From: Balneolaceae bacterium
Lineage (GTDB): Bacteria; Bacteroidota; Rhodothermia; Balneolales; Balneolaceae
Length of the DNA stretch: 21,069 nt
Direction: 5' to 3'
Assembly: GCA_007126675.1 (NCBI GenBank)
Contig: SLAU01000376.1
Coordinates: 1-21,069 of the forward strand
The translations under genes and the position numbers were made by a program. Of this stretch, positions 7,570-15,176 are shown piece by piece; the first letter of the stretch is position 1; each line of letters opens with the position of its first letter. The notes below the pieces were generated by a model that saw nothing but the letters and a program-made list of their open reading frames with translations, had not been told where the DNA came from and searched no databases.

Positions 7570-8682
7570 ATGCACTTCAGATATCTGAAATGGGACGAAA
7601 GATTTCAAAAACACCGGGGTAGTTCTCCGTTTGATACACTGTGGGATCTATTTCAACAGCTGCTTACAATTTCGGGCGGAGATGTTACACAAGCACTGCG
7701 ATGGCTGAACGATTTGGATGAAGAGTATGGAATCACCAAACAGTTTGAAGACGGTTATGGCATTGGCGATTTCATAGAAGATATGAAAGAGCGCGGCTAC
7801 CTGGAGTATGATGATCAGCAGAATGTGATGATTCCAACAAGCAAAACAAATAAGAGTATTCGTAAGAAGGCTTTGGATGAAATATTTAAGCAATTAAATA
7901 AAGGAGGCAAGGGAAGCCATAAAACACCACATACCGGCAAAGGCCTCGAAAAACAACCGGAAACAAGAAACTGGTTCCCCGGTGACGACATGAACCAGAT
8001 TGACAGTGTGGGTACAATGCTAAATATGCTTAAACACAGCTCTCTGAATGATTTTGACCTGCGCGAATCTGATCTGAGAATTCATGATACAGATCATTAC
8101 ACTTCAGCATCTACAGTATTGCTGATCGATTTAAGCCATAGCATGATACTATATGGAGAGGACCGGATTACCCCGGCCAAAAAAGTGGCAATGGCGCTAT
8201 CAGAATTAATCATCAATCAATATGAAAATGATTCACTTGATATTATTGCATTTGGAAATGAAGCATGGGAAATCAAGATTGAAGATCTTCCCTACCTACA
8301 GGTAGGGCCATATCATACGAATACATTACAAGCCTTACAGCTTGCGAGGCATTTACTGCATCGGAAAAAATACTCAAACAAGCAGATTTTTATGATTACT
8401 GATGGGAAGCCATCATGTATGTTTGAAGATGGCCGTCTCTATAAGAACAGCTTTGGCCTGGATCGAAAAATCATTAATAAAGTTCTGGATGAAGCTGTTA
8501 AGTGCAGGAGAAATGATATTGACATTACTACTTTTATGATTGCGAGAGATCCTTATTTGCAGAGTTTTGTCAGAGATTTCACTAAAGCAAATAAAGGGAG
8601 GGCTTACTATTCTTCACTAAATCAGCTTGGTGAATATGTTTTTGAAGACTACATCCGAAACCGAAGAAAAAGAGTTCGCTGA
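7570..8682 (+). CDS. von Willebrand factor A (VWA) domain protein
   Basis: The C-terminal half is a VWA domain with a complete metal-ion-dependent adhesion site: D187-L-S189-H-S191, a Thr at T250 or T252 in HTNTLQAL, and D278 in MITDGKP. The N-terminal half (residues 1-150) is soluble, charged and predicted mostly helical. It contains a Gly/Lys/His-rich linker around residues 110-130. There is no signal peptide or membrane segment, so it is cytoplasmic. Such proteins (CoxE/YehP/chelatase-D-like) usually pair with a MoxR- or Mg-chelatase-type AAA+ ATPase in metal insertion or protein-complex remodelling. No such ATPase is in the window. The exact function is unknown to me. A strong bidirectional terminator follows 20 nt after the stop. 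Confidence 0.9.
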   Translation: MHFRYLKWDERFQKHRGSSPFDTLWDLFQQLLTISGGDVTQALRWLNDLDEEYGITKQFEDGYGIGDFIEDMKERGYLEYDDQQNVMIPTSKTNKSIRKKALDEIFKQLNKGGKGSHKTPHTGKGLEKQPETRNWFPGDDMNQIDSVGTMLNMLKHSSLNDFDLRESDLRIHDTDHYTSASTVLLIDLSHSMILYGEDRITPAKKVAMALSELIINQYENDSLDIIAFGNEAWEIKIEDLPYLQVGPYHTNTLQALQLARHLLHRKKYSNKQIFMITDGKPSCMFEDGRLYKNSFGLDRKIINKVLDEAVKCRRNDIDITTFMIARDPYLQSFVRDFTKANKGRAYYSSLNQLGEYVFEDYIRNRRKRVR

Positions 8683-8702
8683 TTCTTGTTTCTGCAAATA
8701 AA

Positions 8703-8732
8703 AAAGGCAATCTGAGCTAACAGATTGCCTTT
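8703..8732. terminator. Bidirectional intrinsic terminator between VWA gene and the third Skp gene
   Basis: A perfect 12-bp stem (AAAGGCAATCTG at 8703-8714 paired with CAGATTGCCTTT at 8721-8732) encloses the 6-nt loop AGCTAA. Read on the minus strand the stem runs straight into a run of T broken by one A, a strong terminator for the bamA-skp operon that stops at 8757. Read on the plus strand the T run is shorter (TTT, then AAAAATTT) but should still end the VWA transcript. Confidence 0.9.
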
Positions 8733-8756
8733 AAAAATTTCTGAGAAAGTATCAGA

Positions 8757-9302
8757 TTAAATTTCAAGATCTCTCATAACAGCATCCGTAATATCATATT
8801 CGTTCTGAACTTCTTCAGAAACATAGAGTATTATCACATCACCTGTAGATGTTGTCATATTCAGAACATAATCTAATCCTCTGTTCTCAGCAATTGTACT
8901 GATTGAGTTTTGAATTTGTTCTAAAAGCGGAGCCATCAGTTCCATACGGCGCTGTTCCAATTCCTGTTGAGCTGCCGTTTGTAACTGGCGTAACTCTGCA
9001 TCCATTTCACTGAGACGCTGTTCCTCACGCTCTCTGGCACTTTCTGAAATTACACCAACTCTTTGCTGGTATAGTTCAATTTCGGATTGCAACTCGCGTT
9101 CTTTTTCTGATAACTCAAGTTGTTTCCTTTCTGCGAAGTTTTGCAAACGTTGCTGAACTGCCCGCATTTCAGGCATCCTTTCAAGCACAGCACGGGGATC
9201 CACAAATCCTATTTTCATATCCTGAGCCTGAGCCGGCTGTGCGGTTAATAGTCCGGTAAAGGCAAGTAACGCGATTAAACCTATAATGTTGATTGCTTTC
9301 AT
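8757..9302 (-). CDS. OmpH/Skp-family periplasmic chaperone, copy 3
   Basis: Skp-like proteins form trimers with coiled-coil tentacles that hold unfolded outer-membrane proteins in the periplasm before delivery to BamA. This 181-residue protein has a signal peptide (residues 1-26, cleavage predicted at AQA|QDMK) and a start strand with KIGFVDPRAVLERMPE. A long charged coiled coil spans about residues 45-125. The C-terminal part returns to the core (GLDYVLNMTTSTGDVIILY). Size and layout fit the family. It lies 17 nt after copy 2 and is the last gene before the terminator. It resembles copy 2 more than copy 1 (shared DP-VL--PE start and LDYV-N-T-TGD-I-Y core). Which outer-membrane clients it serves cannot be read from the sequence. 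Confidence 0.9.
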   Translation of the reverse strand: MKAINIIGLIALLAFTGLLTAQPAQAQDMKIGFVDPRAVLERMPEMRAVQQRLQNFAERKQLELSEKERELQSEIELYQQRVGVISESAREREEQRLSEMDAELRQLQTAAQQELEQRRMELMAPLLEQIQNSISTIAENRGLDYVLNMTTSTGDVIILYVSEEVQNEYDITDAVMRDLEI

Positions 9303-9319
9303 AGTTCTATAGTTTCGAA

Positions 9320-9850
9320 TTAATTCTGTTGTAGATATTCAATTACTCTTTCAGTTATATCAATACCTCTTTCTGAGGCATAGTAAATAATAGGATCACC
9401 GGTATTCGAAGTTTTGTTAACCACATAATCCAGTCCCAGTTCTCTGGAAATAGTTTCCATAGCCGTGTCTACTCTGTTCAAGAGAGGTGAAAATAGTTCA
9501 TTTTGTCTTTGCCGGATTTGATTTTGAATCCGGTTTTGCAAAGCCTGCAGTTCGCTTTCGCCTTCAGCAAGTCTTTCCTCTATTTCCCTGCGCTCTGAGT
9601 CGCTTAAAGTACCGGCTTCAACACGTTCTGAGTAATCAGTAACGTCTTCAATCCAGTCCATATATCTTTGTTGAAATACCCTTTCTCTTTCTTCAACATA
9701 CGTTTGTAGTTGAGATTCAATTTCAGCAGCTTCTGGAATTGCATCCAAAACTACTTGCGGATCCATAATTCCCATCTTTAACTGGCTGAATGCAAGTGCC
9801 GGAAAGAGTACTATAACCGTAAGTAATAGTAATTTTCTCATATAATTCAT
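9320..9850 (-). CDS. OmpH/Skp-family periplasmic chaperone, copy 2
   Basis: Second of three tandem Skp/OmpH proteins, 176 residues. The signal peptide ends at about residue 22 (LAFS|QLK). The mature protein opens with KMGIMDPQVVLDAIPE, passes through a long Glu/Arg/Gln-rich coiled coil (about residues 40-125), and closes with GLDYVVNKTSNTGDPIIYY. It is separated from copy 1 by 39 nt and from copy 3 by 17 nt, on the same strand, so all three are probably on the bamA transcript. Two ATGs (codons 1 and 4) are possible starts; the first is used here and the difference only changes the signal peptide start. Confidence 0.9.
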   Translation of the reverse strand: MNYMRKLLLLTVIVLFPALAFSQLKMGIMDPQVVLDAIPEAAEIESQLQTYVEERERVFQQRYMDWIEDVTDYSERVEAGTLSDSERREIEERLAEGESELQALQNRIQNQIRQRQNELFSPLLNRVDTAMETISRELGLDYVVNKTSNTGDPIIYYASERGIDITERVIEYLQQN

Positions 9851-9889
9851 TGTTAAAATTTTGAGGCGAAAATATAAAGTTTATTGTTG

Positions 9890-10429
9890 TTAATTTCTTG
9901 TTAACTCAACATCTAGTCCCATCTCTAACATCACTCTCTCGGTTAAGTTCCACTCCTGGCGTGTAAACAAAAAGCGTGTTTCCTGGGCCCTGTCGAAAAC
10001 AAAATCGTAATTATTTCTGGTTGCAACTCTTGTTAAAGCGTCAAATATCTGGCGCTGAATCGGTTCCAAAAGTTCTTCCTGGGTTCGAAAATACTCACCC
10101 TCAGGTCCAAACTTTTCTTCAACGTAACGATCACGTTGTTGTTTTAAATTTTCAATTTCGGCTAAACGCTGCTGCCTTACTTCATCAGTGAAGAGGATTT
10201 CCCTTGCTTCAAAATCACGTTCAAGCTCTTCAATTTCACTTTCCATTTCTCTGATTTCATTTTGCCAGTTATCGCTTAATAAATTGAGCCGCTGCTCAAT
10301 TCCGCTATACTCAGGCATATTCTGCATTATAACATCCGAATCTATAAATCCTATCCTCTGATCCTGTGCATGAGCAACCTGCACAGCAAACAAAAACAGA
10401 ACAGTGTATGTTAAAACGCGAATCATCAT
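9890..10429 (-). CDS. OmpH/Skp-family periplasmic chaperone, copy 1 (bamA-proximal, most divergent)
   Basis: First of three tandem Skp/OmpH genes, 179 residues, with a signal peptide cleaved at about VAHA|QDQ (residue 21). The mature start RIGFIDSDVIMQNMPE and the central coiled coil (about residues 45-125) are family features. The rest differs from copies 2 and 3: the DP is replaced by DS, the tip contains a KFGPEGEYF segment, and the core strand reads NYDFVFDRAQETRFLF instead of the LDYV-N-T-TGD type. The start codon overlaps the bamA stop by one base (TAATG), so it is translationally coupled to bamA and is the likeliest positional equivalent of classical skp. Codon 2 is also ATG. Confidence 0.88.
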   Translation of the reverse strand: MMIRVLTYTVLFLFAVQVAHAQDQRIGFIDSDVIMQNMPEYSGIEQRLNLLSDNWQNEIREMESEIEELERDFEAREILFTDEVRQQRLAEIENLKQQRDRYVEEKFGPEGEYFRTQEELLEPIQRQIFDALTRVATRNNYDFVFDRAQETRFLFTRQEWNLTERVMLEMGLDVELTRN

Positions 10430-12942
10430 TAAAATGGTGCACCGATATTAAACAAGAACTCCCACTGTCCGGCACTTAATCCCGGGCCTTCGTTTGAAGC
10501 CGGTGTTCCATCAAGCCGGTAACCGTAACTTAAGTCAACCAATCCAAGAATCGGCAAAAAGATCCGGGTTCCAAATCCTACTGCCCGCTTTACACTAAAC
10601 GGATCAAATTCTGACATTCCATTAAATGTATTACCCGCATCAAAAAATGCGTATGGAATCAGCTGAACTTGTTCAGACCTGATTGCCGGATAACGCAATT
10701 CAAAGGAATATTTATTGTAAACACGGCCACCGACCATATTTCTGTTCTGATCCAGCGGAGAAATCACCCCGTTAAATCCTCCGGGGAATCCTCTCATATC
10801 AATATTATCGTTTATGAAATTCTGGCGCTGCTGCAACTGTGTACCACCAATGAAAAATCGTTGGAAATTACTTTGGTTTGAATCACTAAAATATCCCATA
10901 TATCCATATTCTGCGGATGAACTTAGCACAAGGCGCCCCACGATAGAAGTATGGTTCTGATAGGATGTTTTTACTTTATAAAACTGTGCAAAATCCGGTA
11001 GTGGCAGGGCTGCTTCACCTGAAATACTAAACCTTGAACCGGTATTTGGTGATATTGGATTATCCGTTGAGTTTCTTTCAATAACCTGCCTAAGGGTTAA
11101 AAGATCGGCACGTCCATCTTCAAATACCTGGCTGAAACCAAGAACATTAAACCTGTTGTACGTAAGAATTGTACGCTGCGAAAAGAAGTCATCCGGCCAG
11201 CTTAATCTTCGGCCAATGCTTACACTTGCAGAAAAAAGTTCATTTCTTTGGCGGGTACCTGTTTGCTGCCCTACAAATCTTCGTTGGCGGCTAAAGTCTA
11301 AGAAATCGTACGATAAACTTACACCAAGGGAAGTTGGTCTTCCTCTAAGCCAGGGCTCTGTAAAGCTGAATGAATAACTCTGATAACCACGCCCGGTTAC
11401 CTGCGCACCTAAAGAAAGGCGCTGACCGTCTCCGGATGGAATCGGGTTCCATCCGCCAGACTCAAACATCCGTTGTACCGAGAAATTGTTAAAGTTAACC
11501 CGGGCAGCAAGTATTACACCAATTTGACGTCCGCCAAAACCACCCGACAACTCAAAGTTATCAGAACCCTGGGTTTCTTCCAGTTCATAAATGATATCAA
11601 CTGTTTTTTCCTGCCTGTCGGGGATAATTTCTGGATTTATGCCTTCGGGATTAAAGAATCCAAGCTGGCTTAATTCTCGGATTGACCTAACAATCGCAGA
11701 CCGGCTATACGTATTGCCGGGAATCGTTCTTAAATTTCTGCGTACAACATGGTCGTGAGTTTTTGTATTTCCTGTAAAGGATACATCCCTGATTGTGGCA
11801 ATTTCATCCTCAACCAGTTCAAAGTGGAGGTCTAGCGAATCTTCTCCAACTACTCTGATTTCGGGGAAAATATTAAAGAACAGATAACCGATATTTTGGT
11901 AGAGGCTGGTAATATCCTGATCATCTCTTCTGAACTCAATGTTCTCATTAAACTTTGTCTCATTGAAAATGTCGCCTTTATTAAAGCCAAGAGCCTGAGT
12001 CAGCTGCTCATCAGTATAAACTGTATTTCCTTCCCAGGTGATGTTTCTTACTTTATATTGTGCGCCTTCATCTACTATGAAGTCAAAAAATACACCCTCT
12101 TTTCCGCGTCGCCAGGTATCAACATAAACAGAATAATCTACTATCCTTGCATCGCGATATCCGTGATCACGATAAAACTGCAGCAGATTCTGCTTACCTT
12201 CTTCAAAATCGTCCTGGGTGTAAACATGCCGTCTGAATATTCTCCACCATCTGTCCTGCTTAATTGTATCAAAACTTTTTCGGAGTCTTCGGTCACTAAA
12301 TGCTTCATTGCCCTCAAAATTAAACTCACGCACTTTAATACGCTCACCCGGATCAATAATAAAGGTTAAACTAACCCTGTTTCTGGCTTCATCAGTAATT
12401 TCTTCAACAATTTCTATCTGGGTGTTCCAGTATCCCTTATCCCGGTAGTATCTTTCAATTACATTAAGTGCCTGCTCCCTGACTGATGTAGTTACAGAAA
12501 AGCCAGATAGCAAATTCATTTTTTCTCTCAAATCCCGCCTGTGGCTGCGCCTGACTCCTTCAATTTCGTAGCGCTGCAATCGCGGTTGTTCCTGTACAGC
12601 AATTTCTAAACTTACACCTCCGGGAACCCTTTCATGATAGATTTGAATGTCAGAGAATAATCCGGTTCTGAACAGCTGCTTAATTGCGTTTGATATTTCA
12701 TCACCCGGAATGGAAATAACATTCCCTACGCTAAGACCGCTGCTGCTTAAGATATAGGATTCGCGGGCAGTATTAAGGCCTGTTATGGATATATCGACAA
12801 TTTCGAGCTGCCTCGGGATAAAATTGGTCGGATCCTCGATAGTAATTTGAGAGCGTTCTTCCTGGGCAAAAGCGAATTCAACTGAACAAACACCTGCAAC
12901 TAAGAATGCTAAGGAAACAAGAAAAAACTTTGTTCTATTCAC
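10429..12942 (-). CDS. bamA: Outer membrane protein assembly factor BamA (Omp85)
   Basis: BamA is the essential outer-membrane insertase that folds beta-barrel proteins. The 837-residue precursor has a signal peptide (residues 1-26, FAFA|QEE). Periplasmic POTRA repeats follow over about residues 48-440; the FEGNEAFSD, WEGNTVYTD and FTGNTKTHD turns are typical POTRA hallmarks. A 16-strand-type barrel makes up the rest. The conserved loop-6 motif is present as M716-R-G-F719 (family consensus V/I-RGF), and the chain ends in Phe (IGAPF), as outer-membrane barrels do. It lies 22 nt after uppS and overlaps the first Skp gene by 1 nt, so insertase and chaperones are made together. A perfect 9-bp hairpin lies in the early barrel coding region (11433-11455). 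Confidence 0.97.
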   Translation of the reverse strand: MNRTKFFLVSLAFLVAGVCSVEFAFAQEERSQITIEDPTNFIPRQLEIVDISITGLNTARESYILSSSGLSVGNVISIPGDEISNAIKQLFRTGLFSDIQIYHERVPGGVSLEIAVQEQPRLQRYEIEGVRRSHRRDLREKMNLLSGFSVTTSVREQALNVIERYYRDKGYWNTQIEIVEEITDEARNRVSLTFIIDPGERIKVREFNFEGNEAFSDRRLRKSFDTIKQDRWWRIFRRHVYTQDDFEEGKQNLLQFYRDHGYRDARIVDYSVYVDTWRRGKEGVFFDFIVDEGAQYKVRNITWEGNTVYTDEQLTQALGFNKGDIFNETKFNENIEFRRDDQDITSLYQNIGYLFFNIFPEIRVVGEDSLDLHFELVEDEIATIRDVSFTGNTKTHDHVVRRNLRTIPGNTYSRSAIVRSIRELSQLGFFNPEGINPEIIPDRQEKTVDIIYELEETQGSDNFELSGGFGGRQIGVILAARVNFNNFSVQRMFESGGWNPIPSGDGQRLSLGAQVTGRGYQSYSFSFTEPWLRGRPTSLGVSLSYDFLDFSRQRRFVGQQTGTRQRNELFSASVSIGRRLSWPDDFFSQRTILTYNRFNVLGFSQVFEDGRADLLTLRQVIERNSTDNPISPNTGSRFSISGEAALPLPDFAQFYKVKTSYQNHTSIVGRLVLSSSAEYGYMGYFSDSNQSNFQRFFIGGTQLQQRQNFINDNIDMRGFPGGFNGVISPLDQNRNMVGGRVYNKYSFELRYPAIRSEQVQLIPYAFFDAGNTFNGMSEFDPFSVKRAVGFGTRIFLPILGLVDLSYGYRLDGTPASNEGPGLSAGQWEFLFNIGAPF

Positions 12943-12964
12943 GTGTAAAATCTTACGTATTGTT

Positions 12965-13792
12965 TTATGAAATGATTTGATTTATAACTGTTGATGATAT
13001 CGCCTTAGTGTATCCTTTTTTTACTTCACCATATCTACGATCACGTTTTTGGAATGATTTTATTGCCTCGTAGAGCTCATCTCTTTTAAAGTCGGGCCAG
13101 TAAGTTTTTGTAATGTATAACTCGGAGTATGCGAGTTGCCATAAAAGAAAATTGCTGATCCTGAATTCGCCACTTGTTCTGATAATTAAATCCGGATCTG
13201 GTATATCAGCAGTTGAAAGATGTGAGCTAATCAGCGAGTCGTCAATATCTTCCGGGTTGATATTACCATTTCTGACTTCTACAGCAAGTTTTTTCACTGC
13301 TTCTGTGATATCCCATCTGCCAGAATAACTTAGAGCTAGACAAAGCTGAAGCCTGTCATTATCTTTAGTAAGATCGGTTACTTCCTGAATTTTTTTCTGG
13401 CAGTTTACCGGCAGCCTTTCAATTTGGCCGATTGTACTGAAGCGAATATTATTTTCGTGCAAATTCTCTGCTTCATCGCGAAGCGAAGCCACAAGTAATT
13501 TCATCAAACCGTTTACTTCGGCAGAAGGCCGATTCCAGTTTTCAGTAGAAAACGCGTATAGTGTAAGATGTTCTACTCCAAGCTGAGCACATGACTCGGT
13601 GATATCCCGAACGGAATCCACACCGGCTTTGTGCCCATGTATGCGAATGTTACCCTTTGTTTGTGCCCACCTGCCATTTCCATCCATAATGATAGCAATG
13701 TGACGGGGCAATTCGCCTGCAGCAACCAGCTTCTCTTGGTTTCTTTTATCAGAATCCGATTGTGCGTTATTTGTAAGTGTAAGTGGCTTCAA
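12965..13792 (-). CDS. uppS: Isoprenyl transferase (undecaprenyl diphosphate synthase)
   Basis: UppS extends farnesyl diphosphate in cis to the C55 lipid carrier needed for peptidoglycan and O-antigen precursors. The catalytic Asp is D37 in IIMDGNGRWA. Other signatures are HGHKAGVDSVRDI, LTLYAFSTENW, and near the C-terminus IIRTSGEFRISNFLLWQ with SELYIT. The 275 residues include about 30 extra at the N-terminus. The start is TTG at 13790-13792: an in-frame stop lies two codons upstream, and the first ATG is Met36, which would remove the strand before the active site. No Shine-Dalgarno is visible. A candidate promoter and palindrome lie in the 72-nt gap upstream. bamA follows after 22 nt. Confidence 0.96.
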   Translation of the reverse strand: MKPLTLTNNAQSDSDKRNQEKLVAAGELPRHIAIIMDGNGRWAQTKGNIRIHGHKAGVDSVRDITESCAQLGVEHLTLYAFSTENWNRPSAEVNGLMKLLVASLRDEAENLHENNIRFSTIGQIERLPVNCQKKIQEVTDLTKDNDRLQLCLALSYSGRWDITEAVKKLAVEVRNGNINPEDIDDSLISSHLSTADIPDPDLIIRTSGEFRISNFLLWQLAYSELYITKTYWPDFKRDELYEAIKSFQKRDRRYGEVKKGYTKAISSTVINQIIS

Positions 13793-13816
13793 TGATTAAA
13801 TATAGAGATTGTTGTC

Positions 13817-13847
13817 AAGCTATATATATTAGAGCTAATATAAGCTT
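13817..13847. repeat. Palindrome overlapping the uppS promoter -10
   Basis: TATATTAG (13825-13832) and CTAATATA (13835-13842) are perfect inverted 8-bp arms around a 2-nt centre. An outer pair, AAGCT (13817-13821) and AGCTT (13843-13847), extends the dyad with a 3-nt bulge. It covers the -10 and part of the spacer of the candidate promoter, the usual place for a repressor operator. It is not followed by a T run on the minus strand, so it does not look like a ribH terminator. Confidence 0.55.
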
Positions 13848-13854
13848 TTATCAA
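13826..13854 (-). promoter_or_regulatory. Candidate promoter for uppS-bamA-skp block
   Basis: On the minus strand TTGATA (13849-13854) and TAATAT (13826-13831) are exactly 17 nt apart, five of six matches each to the sigma-70 consensus. The expected transcription start is about 27 nt before the uppS TTG. This is the best promoter-like sequence I see in the window. Caution: housekeeping promoters in Bacteroidota relatives often follow a different consensus, and this region is AT-rich. Confidence 0.5.
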
Positions 13855-13864
13855 GATTCATTTA

Positions 13865-14326
13865 CTAATTTGTTTTCTGAATCATTTGTTCTTTTAATTC
13901 AAGCATATCACACATCGCAAGTGCTGCTTCAGCTCCTTTATTTCCTTTATCAATACCTGACCTTTCGATAGCCTGCTCAACAGTGTCGGTAGTCAGAACT
14001 CCAAAAGCTATTGGTTTATTGTATTCAATATTTAATTCGGAAATTCCTTTATTAACAGCATCGCATACATAATTAAAGTGTGGAGTACCACCTCTAATCA
14101 CTGCGCCTATAGCAACTACTCCATCTGCACCAAGTATATCTAATGCATATTTACAGGCTAAAGGAATTTCGTACGAGCCGGGGGATCTGAATATCTCAAT
14201 ATTTTCCTCAGGTATGCCTTTGCCTTTTAAAGCATCTTCAGCACCCTTAGTCATTTCATCAGTAATAAACGAATTCCACTTTGCTGCTACAATTACCACC
14301 TTTATCTTAGTCCAGTCCATATTCAT
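13865..14326 (-). CDS. ribH: 6,7-dimethyl-8-ribityllumazine synthase
   Basis: Lumazine synthase makes the penultimate riboflavin precursor by condensing an aminouracil with dihydroxybutanone phosphate, usually as a cytoplasmic icosahedral or pentameric assembly. The 153-residue protein has all hallmarks: the substrate-binding W17-N-S start, RSPGSYEIPLA, GAVIRGGTPHFNYV with catalytic H83, FGVLTTDT, and the C-terminal ERSGIDKGNKGAEAA. Length is normal. Two ATGs (codons 1 and 3) are possible starts. It lies 8 nt after the PHP gene, so it is in that operon. No other riboflavin gene and no FMN-riboswitch-like sequence is seen nearby. Confidence 0.97.
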   Translation of the reverse strand: MNMDWTKIKVVIVAAKWNSFITDEMTKGAEDALKGKGIPEENIEIFRSPGSYEIPLACKYALDILGADGVVAIGAVIRGGTPHFNYVCDAVNKGISELNIEYNKPIAFGVLTTDTVEQAIERSGIDKGNKGAEAALAMCDMLELKEQMIQKTN

Positions 14327-14334
14327 TTTTTCTA

Positions 14335-15174
14335 TCAGCTAAATTCAACTCTTCTTCGAATCATACGTTTGAGGGATGCCACATGCTGATCCCCAAGAGT
14401 AACGATACCAAAATATGGGTCATAATCTGAGGTTCCCTTTCCATGAAAGTCACTTCCACCGGTAATCAGCAAATTTTCTCTTTCAGCCAATGCCGTAAAT
14501 ATTCTTTGCACACTGAAGCTGTGGCTGGGGTGGATGCATTCTATTCCATCGATGCCTAAAGATACCAGTTCTTGAACCTCTTTGCTTGAATAAAGCGGGC
14601 CCGGATGTGCAAGCGATAATACTCCGCCGCCTTTTTTGAAAATATCAATAACCTCATCAATTCCGGCATAGCCGGCTTTCACCTCATTCAGTTTTTCAAA
14701 AGAGAGATATCGTATAAATGCTTCATTAACTGTTGTAACATAACCTTTATTTTTTAAAACCTCAGCAGCATGCGGGCGACCAATATTCCCGGTTCTGGCT
14801 TCAGCTTTTACTTCATCAATATTTATAGCCAGACCCTGTTTCTGAAGCTGGTCTACAATTATCTCCATTCTCTCTTTTCGGGCATTCCGCTGTCTGTATA
14901 TCAGTGAAAGTATTTCGTCGTTTTTTGCATCAAAGCCGTAAGCGAGCAGGTGAACCTCTTTGCCTTTCCAGATTACCGTGTTTTCAATCCCGGAAATTAT
15001 TTCTATTCCGTACTTTTCTGCAATTTCTACTGCCTCAAGATAACCTTTTATCGTATCATGATCGGTTATTGAAATTGTTTGGAGTCCTTTTTTCCTTGCG
15101 TACTTTAAAAGATCTTCCGGCGTGTAAGCGCCATCAGATGCCGTAGTATGGGTATGAAGATCAGCTTTACCCAA
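14335..15174 (-). CDS. PHP-domain metal-dependent phosphoesterase (YciV/RNase AM-like)
   Basis: PHP proteins of this size hydrolyse phosphoesters with a trinuclear metal site; close relatives act on 3',5'-bisphosphonucleosides or trim RNA 5' ends. Metal ligands are visible in order: H7-T-H9, D14 (ASDG), D38-H39 in SITDHDT, a Glu in ISGIENTV, a His in SLAHPGP, and D-x-H in GGSDFHG. The 279 residues match the family's usual length and there is no signal peptide. The start is TTG at 15172-15174, two bases after the ctpA stop; no in-frame ATG precedes the HTHT motif. It sits between ctpA and ribH in one operon. The substrate cannot be told from the sequence. Confidence 0.9.
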   Translation of the reverse strand: MGKADLHTHTTASDGAYTPEDLLKYARKKGLQTISITDHDTIKGYLEAVEIAEKYGIEIISGIENTVIWKGKEVHLLAYGFDAKNDEILSLIYRQRNARKERMEIIVDQLQKQGLAINIDEVKAEARTGNIGRPHAAEVLKNKGYVTTVNEAFIRYLSFEKLNEVKAGYAGIDEVIDIFKKGGGVLSLAHPGPLYSSKEVQELVSLGIDGIECIHPSHSFSVQRIFTALAERENLLITGGSDFHGKGTSDYDPYFGIVTLGDQHVASLKRMIRRRVEFS

Positions 15175-15176
15175 AC

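Noticed and set aside
11896..12369. 157-codon open frame antisense to bamA
   Set aside because: It is wholly within the POTRA-coding part of bamA, has no motif, and no promoter or start signal is evident.
13865..14326. Possible riboflavin (FMN) riboswitch near ribH
   Set aside because: ribH lies 8 nt after the PHP gene inside an operon and no FMN-riboswitch-like conserved blocks are visible upstream.
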